DNA of 64,000 bases from Mucilaginibacter flavus (GCF_030409315.1 NZ_JAUFPS010000026.1:28008-92007); one strand, 5' to 3'. Positions 16,216-25,270 are shown, numbered from the stretch's first letter. Numbers and translations: made by a program. The notes: generated from the letters alone by a model not told the origin.

Positions 16216-17925
16216 AATCGCGCTACCTTCTTTGTTTAAGGCGCTGTTTTTATAGCTATAGGTAAAGTAAATAACCAGGCCCACTATCAGCCATACCAGG
16301 AAACGTATCCAGCTATCGTAAGTGAGTTCGGCCATTAAATAAAAACAGCTCAGCAAGCCTAAAACAGGAATCAGCGATAACTTTTTAACAAAAGCTAATA
16401 CTGTTAAACTGGTTGATAGGATGATGAACAAAAAGAAAGGAAATTTTTGGTGGATGTTCTCGCCCGAGAACAGGCCAAGAAATTGTTTCCAGAAAATTAC
16501 CAGGCAAACAATATAAACAACAGGCGCTATCCACTGTGCATTAATATAAGGCAAATGAAATTTTCCTTTCACAGCAGATTCGCGCGGAAGCAACAACACG
16601 CCGCCACACACCAATACAAAGGCAAACAGGGTACCAATACTGGTTAAATCTGTAACCACGGTAAGGTTAAGGAATAAAGCCGGAACACCCACCACAAAAC
16701 CAGTAACAATGGTTGAAAAAGATGGTGTATGATATTTATGATGAATCTTTGAAAATACCTTCGGCAGCAAGCCATCACGACTCATGCTCATCCAGATACG
16801 CGGCTGCCCTAATTGGAATATCAACAGTACGCTTGCCGTAGCAATAACAGCGCTGATGGATATCACGTAACTAATATTGTGTAACCCAACTTTGGCAAAT
16901 ACATAGGCCAGCGGATCGCCAACCTGCAGGTCTTTATAGCTTACCATGCCCGTAAGCACCAGCGATATTAAAACGTACAACACGGTACAAATTACCAGGG
17001 AATAGATCATACCACGTGGCAGATCGCGCTGTGGTCTTTCGCATTCTTCGGCCGTGGTTGATATGGCGTCGAAACCAATATAGGCAAAAAATACACCCGA
17101 TACACCCTTCATAACACCGCCAAAACCGTTTGGCATAAATGGATGCCAGTTGGCAGGAGTTACGTAAAAAAAGCCGATAACAATTACCGCTAAAACAATG
17201 GCTATTTTTAAATAAACCATGGCGTTGGTGGCCTTTTTAGTTTCGCGGATGCCTATATAAACCAGGTAGGTAATAATAATAACAATAGCTAATGCAGGTA
17301 TGTTACCTATAAACTTAAAGCTGCCAAAACCCGGAGCCGTAGCCCAAGCCGACGCGTTTATTTTAAGCGTATCGGTAATGCTTGCCAGGTCATGAGCGGC
17401 GGTAAGCCGGGCCACCTCATTGTGTGCCTTAAATGCCGATAGGTAATCTGTATACAAATAGGCAGGCATATGAATGTGAAAGCCTTCCAATAAGTTCACA
17501 AAATAGGTGCTCCATGAAATGGCCACAGCAATGTTGCCGATGGCGTATTCCATTAAAAGATCCCAGCCAATGATCCAGGCAATTAGTTCGCCAAACGAGG
17601 CATAGGCATAAGTATAGGCGCTGCCCGCAACAGGGATGCGGGATGCAAATTCGGCATAGCATAAAGCAGAAAAACCGCAGGTGATTGCGGTGATTACAAA
17701 AAGGATACTAACTCCGGGGCCACCCTGAAAAGATGCTTCGCCAATGGTGCTGAAAATACCGGCACCAACTACGGCGGCTATACCCATCAAGGTTAAATCG
17801 CGTACGTTTAATTCTTTTTTGAGTTGGGTAGAAGCACTCCCGGGGTGCTCACCATCGCCGAAACCGCATTCAACATCATGTAATATTTTAGCAACCGATT
17901 TTTTACGAAATATGCTTTTCGACAT
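16207..17925 (-). CDS. APC superfamily amino acid permease (CAT-like)
   Basis: 572 residues with 12-14 predicted membrane helices. The N-terminal LNVRDLTLMGIAAVVGAGIFSTIGEA is the APC substrate-binding motif, and FFAYIGFDAISTTAEECERPQRDLPRGM is the conserved loop of the cationic amino acid transporter branch (YfnA/CAT). The extended loop between helices at about residues 160-200 is usual for this branch. It imports an amino acid across the inner membrane; the substrate cannot be fixed. Its stop codon falls inside a short repeat. Confidence 0.93.
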   Translation of the reverse strand: MSKSIFRKKSVAKILHDVECGFGDGEHPGSASTQLKKELNVRDLTLMGIAAVVGAGIFSTIGEASFQGGPGVSILFVITAITCGFSALCYAEFASRIPVAGSAYTYAYASFGELIAWIIGWDLLMEYAIGNIAVAISWSTYFVNLLEGFHIHMPAYLYTDYLSAFKAHNEVARLTAAHDLASITDTLKINASAWATAPGFGSFKFIGNIPALAIVIIITYLVYIGIRETKKATNAMVYLKIAIVLAVIVIGFFYVTPANWHPFMPNGFGGVMKGVSGVFFAYIGFDAISTTAEECERPQRDLPRGMIYSLVICTVLYVLISLVLTGMVSYKDLQVGDPLAYVFAKVGLHNISYVISISAVIATASVLLIFQLGQPRIWMSMSRDGLLPKVFSKIHHKYHTPSFSTIVTGFVVGVPALFLNLTVVTDLTSIGTLFAFVLVCGGVLLLPRESAVKGKFHLPYINAQWIAPVVYIVCLVIFWKQFLGLFSGENIHQKFPFFLFIILSTSLTVLAFVKKLSLIPVLGLLSCFYLMAELTYDSWIRFLVWLIVGLVIYFTYSYKNSALNKEGSAIGE

Positions 17926-18021
17926 TTAATTGAAACTAATTAGTTAACCTTTCCCAAACATAATCATTTTTTTGCATTAGCTAATTATTGCCCAAGTGTA
18001 TATAGTTCAAATAGTTTACAC

Positions 18022-18047
18022 AAAAAAAGGCCGGGATTTCCCGGCCT
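18022..18047 (-). terminator. Rho-independent terminator
   Basis: AGGCCGGGA and TCCCGGCCT form a nine-pair stem with a 2-3 nt loop; on the minus strand it is followed by seven T. It terminates transcription from the 18113-18778 gene. Confidence 0.9.
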
Positions 18048-18112
18048 CTCAAAGGCTGTTTAAGCCAATATTTTGCATAACCTTAATGAAATTTTAACGC
18101 CGAAGGCTGATA

Positions 18113-18778
18113 TTAAGCTTCGGTCGCTAGGCGTTTTTTTCTGCGGATAGATGTTGCTATGGCGATAATGATAATTAGTGGAACACCGCCATACAAACCT
18201 ATTTTAACCGGCGTTGACATGCCCTTGGCGTTTGATAAATACTGGTCCTTACGGTTAACATCTGATACCTTTATTGAGCTCGAAAACTCTTTTAACTCCG
18301 CTTTGGCCAGTTCGGCACGAGCTTCGGGGTAAAAGTATTCAAACGTATAAGTGGCATCCTGCGTGTAAAGCAATATGAACTGCCTTAATTGGGGGGCTTC
18401 GCCTGTTGAACCACTATTATCAACCCTGAGTGTAAAAATACGGGCCTCTAAAGGGCCAATGGTTGTATCGCGCGGGTTCATGATACTGCCATTGTGCGAT
18501 TGTTTCTGGATGCCATCGGCAAAAGTTTTAAATACGTTTTTAAGGTCTTTTTCTTTTTTCAGGGGCTTGTTATCTGCCGCGTTTTGCTGCTTAATAACAA
18601 CAACAAATCCTAATGATGCAGTTGCCTGATATATTTGTTGACCTAATGTATCTTTCTTAATAAAGTTTGCCGGAAGTGATACTGTAACCACACTATCAAT
18701 TTTCACAGGTTTAAGAATCTGACTAAAACCCAAAGTCGCAAACAGGATGAGGCTTAAACTTAAAATTGTCTTTTTCAT
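18113..18778 (-). CDS. Signal-peptide protein with C-terminal membrane anchor, unknown
   Basis: 221 residues: a signal peptide (MKKTILSLSLILFATLGFSQ), a domain of about 160 residues, then a single membrane helix (about 190-207, GLYGGVPLIIIIAIA) and a basic tail (RRKKR). The topology is a periplasmic domain anchored by a C-terminal helix. I do not recognise the family. It is followed by a strong terminator and is preceded by about 390 bp without a supported gene, so it is probably monocistronic. Confidence 0.75.
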   Translation of the reverse strand: MKKTILSLSLILFATLGFSQILKPVKIDSVVTVSLPANFIKKDTLGQQIYQATASLGFVVVIKQQNAADNKPLKKEKDLKNVFKTFADGIQKQSHNGSIMNPRDTTIGPLEARIFTLRVDNSGSTGEAPQLRQFILLYTQDATYTFEYFYPEARAELAKAELKEFSSSIKVSDVNRKDQYLSNAKGMSTPVKIGLYGGVPLIIIIAIATSIRRKKRLATEA

Positions 18779-19168
18779 AGTTAATTTAACCTGAAAAATA
18801 GTTTTTGGTTTTAAAAAATAAACCCTGTAGTGTTTTTAGACGCTGTAATGACTTTGATAATCAGTTGATTTATTGGGTGATATTGCAGATGTCAGGTGGG
18901 ATTGATAAAAATTTACCGCCTGGTTCATGGTTTATAAAACTGCGGCATTTTAGCGATAATAGTGGATTATAATAGCCGGCAATATTGTGATCGGAGAATT
19001 TCAAGCGGCCAATAAGTCGCTGGTTGAGCAGCGCGTATCGAAGAGCAAAATTTTTCACCGACAAAACATGCACTCTTACCGATTTCTTTAAATATGTCGC
19101 CAGTTTTTGTTTGGCTCAACTATAATGTTACCTTAGTTTTGGATATGATTTAAAATAGCAAAGTCCAA
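18779..19168. other. Intergenic region between divergent genes
   Basis: About 390 bp. It holds the promoter of the LiaF-like operon at its right end. A 67-codon frame starting with GTG on the minus strand (18870-19073) has no recognised similarity or upstream signal and is not called. Confidence 0.5.
19110..19141 (+). promoter_or_regulatory. Promoter of LiaF-like/LytTR operon
   Basis: TTTG (19110-19113) and TAGTTTTG (19134-19141) match the -33/-7 elements with a 20-bp spacer; the ATG follows 27 bp later. Confidence 0.65.
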
Positions 19169-20044
19169 ATGAACAACGATATAAATTCTCCGAACAACCC
19201 CAACAAAGGAAAAGCCATGGCCGGCATTATTTTGCTTGTTGTTGGGGGCTTATTGCTGTTAAAACAGCTTACCTTCTTTTTTCTGCCTGGCTGGTTGTTT
19301 AGCTGGCCAATGATATTGATTGCCTGGGGCCTTTACATTGGCGGCAAACACAATTTCAAAAACTCATCATGGGCCATCATGGTGTTTTTAGGAGTTATCT
19401 TTCTGTTTGATAATAATATTCCGGATGCAAGTCGTGTTGTTTGGCCAATTGCTATCATCGGTTTCGGTATGTGGCTGATAGTAAGGCGCGGCAAACATGG
19501 CGATGCCGAATGGACAAAGCACCGTGGCAAATGGGAAAAAAAATACGGCGATACCGATTTTTGGAATAAAACCGAGAAACCAAAGTTTGATTTTGGCACA
19601 ACACCCGAAGTTGATTATACCGTGAAAGATGGCGATCAAACACCGCCGCCACAGCAAGACCCTTATACATCACCAAATACGCCGCCTTTTGGTCACCATA
19701 ATGGGGATGATTACCTGGATACCGTATCCATCTTCGGTGGGGTTAACAAAACCATCCTGAGTAAAAACTTTAAAGGTGGCGATATTGTGAACATTTTTGG
19801 TGGCGCCGAACTTGATTTTACACAAGCCGATATTAATGGTAGGGTGTACCTTGATATCACCCAGATTTTTGGTGGTACCAAAATCATCGTACCATCCAAC
19901 TGGCAGGTAGTATCAGATTTGGCCGCCGTTTTTGCCAGTGTTGATGATAAGCGAATAAAAAGCACTGCATCAAACGTTAATGGTAAAATACTGGTGCTAA
20001 AGGGGGTGTCTATTTTTGCAGGAGTTGATATCCGTAGTTATTAA
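19169..20044 (+). CDS. LiaF-like membrane protein (DUF5668 + LiaF C-terminal domain)
   Basis: 291 residues. The N-terminal third has three to four short membrane helices (about residues 15-110) with the LVVGGLLLLKQL and WPMILIAWGLYIGGKH motifs of DUF5668. The C-terminal beta-solenoid-like part repeats FGG motifs (VSIFGGVNKTI, VNIFGGAELDF, TQIFGGTKI, VSIFAGVDIR), typical of LiaF/VraT-like proteins. LiaF negatively controls an envelope-stress two-component system. Here it is first in an operon with a LytS-type kinase and LytTR regulator, so a similar regulatory or sensing role is plausible. Confidence 0.85.
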   Translation: MNNDINSPNNPNKGKAMAGIILLVVGGLLLLKQLTFFFLPGWLFSWPMILIAWGLYIGGKHNFKNSSWAIMVFLGVIFLFDNNIPDASRVVWPIAIIGFGMWLIVRRGKHGDAEWTKHRGKWEKKYGDTDFWNKTEKPKFDFGTTPEVDYTVKDGDQTPPPQQDPYTSPNTPPFGHHNGDDYLDTVSIFGGVNKTILSKNFKGGDIVNIFGGAELDFTQADINGRVYLDITQIFGGTKIIVPSNWQVVSDLAAVFASVDDKRIKSTASNVNGKILVLKGVSIFAGVDIRSY

Positions 20045-20075
20045 TCTATCTATAAAAACATAATAACATAATAAC

Positions 20076-20411
20076 ATGAACTGGTACGTAGCAAAATTAG
20101 TTTTCAGGGTGATAAGCGGCGATGGCGATCATCAGGCGCAATTTGATGAGCAGTTACGCCTCATTAAAGCCGAAACCGAGCTAAATGCCTTTGAAAAAGC
20201 AAATAAGATTGGCCATGCCAACCAGGATAGCTTTAAAAATATAGAGAAACAAACCGTTAAATGGCAATTTATTGATGTGGCCGAACTAAACCGCATCAGC
20301 GAACCTGCCGATGGTACCGAATTGTATTACAACATCCACGAAACACCGGATGCCGACCTTTACATTGCCTGGGCACACCACAAGGCCGCCCTGCTTGGTG
20401 TACGGAATTAA
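20076..20411 (+). CDS. DUF4288 domain protein
   Basis: 111 residues. The start MNWYVAKLVFRVISGDG and the later FIDVAELNRISEPADGTELYYNI match DUF4288, a small alpha/beta domain of unknown function. No signal peptide. It sits 31 bp after the LiaF-like gene and 31 bp before the kinase gene, inside the operon. Confidence 0.8.
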   Translation: MNWYVAKLVFRVISGDGDHQAQFDEQLRLIKAETELNAFEKANKIGHANQDSFKNIEKQTVKWQFIDVAELNRISEPADGTELYYNIHETPDADLYIAWAHHKAALLGVRN

Positions 20412-20442
20412 TTAATAAAATTAAACAGAGAGAAACTTAGTT

Positions 20443-21477
20443 TTGGCCACACCATCATTTTCTGCTTCAAGGTTATACGGTGCATTTGTTGCATGCGGCT
20501 TTGTATGGGCCGCGTTGCAAACTTATATCATCCATAGTTTTGGCTTTTTGTGGTTTACCGCTACTATTGATGGTTTGCTGAGCGCCATTTTACTTGCCGG
20601 GGCCTGTTGGCTTATCAATAACAATTTACGCTACTACCAGCCGGGCAAGGGCAGCTACATTAACCTTTTTATATGGGTAGTGGCATTGGCCGGCACCTGT
20701 GCCGCTGGCTGCCGGTATTTGCTGCCTTTGTTAAACACCGATAAGGTATATATCAACTTTGTGATCCTGTCGCTCACGGTTAGGTTTTTCACCAACTTTT
20801 TGGCAATAGGGTGGATGGCTATGATCAGCCTGTTGTGGTATTCGCAGCTCGATCAGAAAGAAACACTCAAGCGCAAAACCGAAGCCGAACAACTGGCCCG
20901 CGATGCCGAGCTATACAACCTGCGCCAGCAACTGCAGCCCCACTTTTTATTTAATAGCCTTAATTCAATCAACGCGCTGATAGGTTTTAAACCCGATGAG
21001 GCCAGAAAAATGATCCATCAGTTAAGCGATTTTTTGCGCGGCACCCTTAAAAAAGACGATCAGCAACAAGTACCGCTTTGCGATGAGCTTGCCCACTTAA
21101 ATTTATATCTGGAGATAGAAAAAGTGCGTTTCGGTCACCGTTTGCAAACCGAGATCAGCTGCGATGACAAATGTGCTCAGGCCTTGCTGCCAAGTATGTT
21201 GTTGCAACCCCTGGTAGAGAATGCCATTAAATTTGGCCTTTATGATACTACCGGCGAGGTAACGGTAAGTATCCGCGGCGAAATGGACGATCATTACCTG
21301 GTGATTATGGTGCAAAACCCTTATGACCCGCAAACATCCCGACCCAAAAAGGGCACCGGCTTTGGTTTGCGTGGCGTACAACGCAGGCTATATTTGTTAT
21401 ATGCCCGTAACGATCTGATGGAAACTCACGCAAATGATGATATATTTACAACCATAATAAAAGTACCTCAAGTATGA
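20443..21477 (+). CDS. LytS-type sensor histidine kinase
   Basis: 344 residues. Four membrane helices (about 10-135) lead into a coiled linker and the His_kinase domain with QLQPHFLFNSLNSINALIGF (phosphoacceptor H167). The ATPase part has the N box LLQPLVENAIKFGL and the G box GTGFGLRGVQRRL. The start is TTG at 20443; an in-frame TAA lies seven codons upstream and there is no closer ATG before the first helix. The stop overlaps the response regulator's ATG by 4 bp. It should phosphorylate that regulator. Confidence 0.92.
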   Translation: MATPSFSASRLYGAFVACGFVWAALQTYIIHSFGFLWFTATIDGLLSAILLAGACWLINNNLRYYQPGKGSYINLFIWVVALAGTCAAGCRYLLPLLNTDKVYINFVILSLTVRFFTNFLAIGWMAMISLLWYSQLDQKETLKRKTEAEQLARDAELYNLRQQLQPHFLFNSLNSINALIGFKPDEARKMIHQLSDFLRGTLKKDDQQQVPLCDELAHLNLYLEIEKVRFGHRLQTEISCDDKCAQALLPSMLLQPLVENAIKFGLYDTTGEVTVSIRGEMDDHYLVIMVQNPYDPQTSRPKKGTGFGLRGVQRRLYLLYARNDLMETHANDDIFTTIIKVPQV

Positions 21478-22223
21478 AGCGCGCGTTAATTATTGATGAT
21501 GAGCCATTGGCCCGCATGGTTGTAATGGAATACCTGCTTGGTTTTAAAGATGAAATTGAACTCATAGGCGAATGTAATGATGGATTTGAAGGTTTAAAAG
21601 CCATACAGCAACACCAGCCCGATTTGGTTTTTCTTGACATCCAGATGCCCAAAATTACCGGTTTTGAAATGCTGGAGTTAGTAGAGAACCCACCTGCCGT
21701 AATATTCGCTACCGCTTTTGATGAGTATGCTATAAAGGCATTTGAGGCCCACGCTGTTGATTACCTGCTGAAACCTTTTAGTAAAGATCGCTTTAACAAA
21801 GCTGTTGAAAAATTCCTGGCATCAGCCCCTCAAAAACCTATTGCTAAACAAACCGAAGAGTTGCTGGAAACTGCCGCTACCCAATCGGCATCACAACATG
21901 AGCGTATTGTGGTTAAAACAGGTACCAAAGTTAAAATTATCCCGGTTGCCGATGTTGAATACCTGATGGCCGATGACGATTATGTGAGCGTGATTACCAA
22001 AGATGGATCATACCTCAAAAATAAAACCATGAGCTTTTTTGAGCAAACCCTCGATTCAAGAAAGTTTGTGCGCGTACACCGCAGCTACATCATCGCCATA
22101 GAACAAATTACCCGTATAGATCCTTACGAAAAAGACGCTCACCTGGCCATCCTTAAATCGGGTGCTAAGATCCCGGTAAGTAAAACCGGGTATGTGAAAT
22201 TGAAACAGGTGCTGGGGATATAG
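21474..22223 (+). CDS. LytTR family response regulator
   Basis: 249 residues. Receiver domain at 1-120 with the acidic pair DD (8-9), phosphoacceptor D55 in LVFLDIQMP and the conserved Lys in LLKPFSKDRF. The LytTR DNA-binding domain spans about 145-245 (VVKTGTKVKIIPVADVEYLMADDDYVSV... and FVRVHRSYII). It is translationally coupled to the kinase by a 4-bp ATGA overlap. Targets are not visible; autoregulation of the operon is common. Confidence 0.95.
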   Translation: MKRALIIDDEPLARMVVMEYLLGFKDEIELIGECNDGFEGLKAIQQHQPDLVFLDIQMPKITGFEMLELVENPPAVIFATAFDEYAIKAFEAHAVDYLLKPFSKDRFNKAVEKFLASAPQKPIAKQTEELLETAATQSASQHERIVVKTGTKVKIIPVADVEYLMADDDYVSVITKDGSYLKNKTMSFFEQTLDSRKFVRVHRSYIIAIEQITRIDPYEKDAHLAILKSGAKIPVSKTGYVKLKQVLGI

Positions 22224-22250
22224 GTAAAAAATATTAACGAGGCGAAAATA

Positions 22251-22290
22251 GGTGGTAAATATGGGCCCCTATTTACCACCTATTTTATTT
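22251..22290 (+). terminator. Terminator of LiaF-like/LytTR operon
   Basis: GGTGGTAAATA (22251-22261) and TATTTACCACC (22270-22280) form a perfect 11-pair stem with an 8-nt loop, followed by TATTTTATTT. Confidence 0.85.
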
Positions 22291-22297
22291 TAGAAGT

Positions 22298-22482
22298 TGT
22301 GCTCCGCCGGAGCACATTTTTTTTGCGTGTAAATTTCTACAAAGCTTTTGTTCCTCTGGAACAACTTATCCGTCGGATTTTAATTTATAAAGGCACAACA
22401 TTAAAAGCCCAAAAAGGCACCCCATGGGGGAAAGCTTTGTAGAGACATTATAATACCACTTTTAGAGCTCCAGCGGAGCTCA
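22298..22482. repeat. Nested palindrome element
   Basis: GTGCTCCGCCGGAGCAC at the left and GAGCTCCAGCGGAGCTC at the right are each palindromic and similar to one another. TTGTTCCTCTGGAACAA lies between, and TTCTACAAAGCTTT is mirrored by AAAGCTTTGTAGA. A related cluster with CTCCTACGGAG occurs at 33243-33413. Confidence 0.7.
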
Positions 22483-22565
22483 ACTTATTACATCAGTATA
22501 ATTTATCAAGGGATAACTATTAACCTATTTACTTTGATATCTTTACTTGTATCAAAACCCTTATC

Positions 22566-22762
22566 ATGACATTAGCCTTTTTAAATATTGGAGCCCCAGA
22601 ACTTTTAATAGTTTTAGTATTTGGTTTTTTTTACTCATAGCGATAGGTAACTATGGTAGAAATACTGCTTTAGGCTATTGGGGCTCAATTTTGCTTGCCA
22701 TTTTTACTACCCCATTAATAGCGTTCCTGGTGATATTGGTATTGCGAAGCAGAAAAAAGTAA
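22566..22762 (+). pseudogene. Small membrane protein gene with frameshift in a poly-T run
   Basis: The ATG at 22566 opens a frame (MTLAFLNIGAPELLIVLVFG) that hits TAG at 22638-22640 just after a run of eight T (22625-22632). A second frame continues from the same run as FFLLIAIGNYGRN and ends in LVILVLRSRKK. One extra T, or two fewer, would join them into a coherent protein of about 65 residues with two membrane helices. Either a true frameshift, phase variation at the homopolymer, or an assembly error is possible. The joined product has the look of small conserved Bacteroidota membrane proteins; family unknown. Confidence 0.7.
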
Positions 22763-22764
22763 TT

Positions 22765-23148
22765 TTAGCTTCGGCCCTTTATAATTTTAGTGAACACACC
22801 GCCAATTAGGCCAGATAATGCTGCGGTTATTGTTGTAAATGCCATGCCGGTGAGCCAGATTACTGGGGTGAGGTGGACTTGCACATTGCCAGTGTTTGCA
22901 TGAAGTATTGTTGAAATTCCCCAGCCTATTGTCGAATCAAAAAAGCCTACACATGCTGCAATGAATATGCCTGTTTTTAAATTTTTGCTTCTTGTGCCTA
23001 AAAAACCAAACACAGCATATATGGTAAAAGAAATGAACGCTAAAATAGCGTAATTAAAAACAAATTGACGTGATGCAATGGAGCCAATGGCGTCACAAAG
23101 CGTTATTGCTACAAATCCTGATATCAATAATTTGTATTCGTTTTTCAT
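22765..23148 (-). CDS. Four-helix membrane protein, unknown
   Basis: 127 residues with four predicted membrane segments (about 7-24, 31-50, 58-76, 96-118) and few charged residues. No recognised family. It converges with the broken small membrane gene, the two ends being 2 bp apart. Confidence 0.65.
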   Translation of the reverse strand: MKNEYKLLISGFVAITLCDAIGSIASRQFVFNYAILAFISFTIYAVFGFLGTRSKNLKTGIFIAACVGFFDSTIGWGISTILHANTGNVQVHLTPVIWLTGMAFTTITAALSGLIGGVFTKIIKGRS

Positions 23149-23345
23149 CTCGGTTGAAGTTATGGGTGCTAATATAATATTCGTATCTAAAATAGATAAG
23201 CCGCTTCGGTAGTATTCCGTTTCAAAAGATAGTACAGGACAGCAAATCTCCCACCTTTTTATAAATTGCCTGTTAAACTGTAAAACATCTATAAAAAACC
23301 TAACCGGTACCCCAACCCTGCGGAAGCCGTGTTTAACTACATTGT

Positions 23346-25046
23346 ATGACTAAATTAAAAAGTACGGCTATCGTTAACTGGGTGACATTCGCATTTTTGG
23401 GAATGATCACCACTGTTATTTGTTCTTTTAAAGTGGCTGATAAGCCTGAAAGAGAACCAATAAAAGATCACCCCAAAATTGTCAATATCGTCAACTTTAT
23501 ACGTTTGCTGGAACCACGAGATCCTGCTATTACCCAGGACGTGCTTTATCAAACCGTGGTGAAACAGGTAGAGATGATGAAAAAATATCACCTGGGTGGT
23601 ACCTTTTTGTTGCAGTATGACGCGTTGATGGACGCCCGCTATCAAAAGCTTTTAAAAAGTTTGCCACGCAACTCGTTTGAAATTGGCGCATGGTGGGAAA
23701 TTCCGCAGCCAATGGTTGAGCGAGCCGGTATGAAATGGCGCGGTCGTTACCCATGGGACTGGCGCGCCAACATCGGCTTTGCTACAGGTTATACACCTGC
23801 CGAGCGTGAAAAGCTAACTGATGTATACATGGCCGATTTTAAAAAGATTTTTGGTTATTATCCCAAATCGGTAGCATCGTGGTTTATAGATGCGCATACG
23901 TTGGCTTATATGTACACCAAATACCATATTGTGGCATCGGCAAACTGTAAAGACCAATATGGTACCGACGGTTACACCATGTGGGGCGGTTATTGGAACC
24001 AGGCTTATTATCCAAGCAAAATTAACTCATACATGCCGGCACAAAACGAAGATAACCAGGTACCGGTCCCTATTTTCAGAATGCTGGGCAGCGATCCCGT
24101 TAGGCAATATGATAACGGCCTGGGTACAACGCGGCAGGGTGTGATTACCCTGGAGCCTGTTTATAAAGATGGGGGAGGCGATTCTACCTGGGTTAACTGG
24201 TATTTTAAACAATTTGTGCAGGGTGCCGATATGGAGTTTGCCTACACCCAGGCCGGGCAGGAAAACTCTTTTACCTGGGATGCCATGGCCAAGGGTTTTG
24301 GCATTCAAATGCCATTAATTGCCCGCCTGCGCGATGCAAAGAAAGTTAAAGTAGAAACGTTGGCCGAATCGGGCAGGTGGTTTAAAGCTCACTATAAAAT
24401 TACGCCATCAACAGCTGTAACCGTAAATGAAGATTTGCCGGGTAGCGACCGTAAAACGGTTTGGTTCAACAGCCGTTTTTACCGGGTTAATTTATTGTGG
24501 GAAAACGGTAACCTGAGTTTCAGGGATATTCATTTATTTAATGAAAGCCTGCCATCGGTATATGAAACCAAGGTAGCCACCTCAAATGAGTGTACTTTTT
24601 TTACGCTGCCTTTTGTAGATGGCTACATCTGGAGCAAACCATCGCAAATTGCCGGCCTTAGGTTTAAAGCGATCATTGATGGCAAAGAAACATTGATAAG
24701 CGGCGGTAAGCCCGTAATTACCGATAAGGAGCCGGGTAAGTTGCACATCAGCTGGCCCATAATTTCTTTTGACGGCACATTGGTGATGGATTTAGATACC
24801 CGCACCGTGAACATAAAAGTAATTACCAAACAGCCTGTGAAATGGTACCTGGATATGACTACCGCGGATGCTGTTAAACTGCCATTTACTAAAGTAGGGA
24901 CCGACGGAATTGAATGTAGTTTTGAGGGATTGAATTATACGGTATCGGCCCTGGCTGGTTCTTTTTCAAAGCCCGATAACGGCGCTGTTTTTAGAGTAAT
25001 ACCTAAGGATAATGGCCTTGTATTGAATTTGGCGGGGAAGAAGTAA
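23346..25046 (+). CDS. Large secreted protein, possible (beta/alpha)-barrel carbohydrate-active
   Basis: 566 residues with an N-terminal signal/anchor (VTFAFLGMITTVICS). The first 330 residues contain aromatic-rich segments typical of sugar-active barrels: GTFLLQYDALMD, FEIGAWWEIPQPMVERAG, KSVASWFIDAHTLAYM, TDGYTMWGGYWNQAYYP. The C-terminal 200 residues are beta-rich. The pattern suggests a polysaccharide deacetylase- or GH57-like barrel with a beta domain, but I cannot assign a family. It has its own transcription unit followed by an inverted repeat (25104-25190). Confidence 0.7.
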   Translation: MTKLKSTAIVNWVTFAFLGMITTVICSFKVADKPEREPIKDHPKIVNIVNFIRLLEPRDPAITQDVLYQTVVKQVEMMKKYHLGGTFLLQYDALMDARYQKLLKSLPRNSFEIGAWWEIPQPMVERAGMKWRGRYPWDWRANIGFATGYTPAEREKLTDVYMADFKKIFGYYPKSVASWFIDAHTLAYMYTKYHIVASANCKDQYGTDGYTMWGGYWNQAYYPSKINSYMPAQNEDNQVPVPIFRMLGSDPVRQYDNGLGTTRQGVITLEPVYKDGGGDSTWVNWYFKQFVQGADMEFAYTQAGQENSFTWDAMAKGFGIQMPLIARLRDAKKVKVETLAESGRWFKAHYKITPSTAVTVNEDLPGSDRKTVWFNSRFYRVNLLWENGNLSFRDIHLFNESLPSVYETKVATSNECTFFTLPFVDGYIWSKPSQIAGLRFKAIIDGKETLISGGKPVITDKEPGKLHISWPIISFDGTLVMDLDTRTVNIKVITKQPVKWYLDMTTADAVKLPFTKVGTDGIECSFEGLNYTVSALAGSFSKPDNGAVFRVIPKDNGLVLNLAGKK

Positions 25047-25103
25047 AGGTGAAATTTTTATCATTGCGTTATAGAACCCACCCCTAACGTATTAAAAAGA
25101 TTT

Positions 25104-25190
25104 GTCATCCTGAGGAACGAAGGATCTATTCTGCATCATGCATGTTCGCTTTGCAAACTGATGAATAGATGCTTCGTACCTCAGCATGAC
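25104..25190. repeat. Inverted repeat of GTCATCCTGAGG type
   Basis: GTCATCCTGAGGAACGAAGG and ATCTATTC are mirrored by GAATAGAT and CTTCGTACCTCAGCATGAC. It lies between convergent genes. The same general type (GTCAT...ATGAC) occurs at 43476 and 44209. Confidence 0.85.
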
Positions 25191-25270
25191 AGGTAAAGAA
25201 TGGAGTTTTTATAATATGCCCTTTTATCTGAACCCGCACAAAATAATATTATCAAAACCCAATTTTGCTA

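Larger units (their letters stand above)
22224..22565. other. Intergenic region with terminator and hairpin cluster
   Basis: No coding frame is supported. It holds the terminator of the LytTR operon (22251-22290) and a repeat built of small palindromes (22298-22482). Confidence 0.6.

Noticed and set aside
18870..19073. 67-codon minus-strand frame starting GTG between divergent genes
   Set aside because: No recognised motif, no promoter or ribosome site, and composition unlike neighbours; probably chance.
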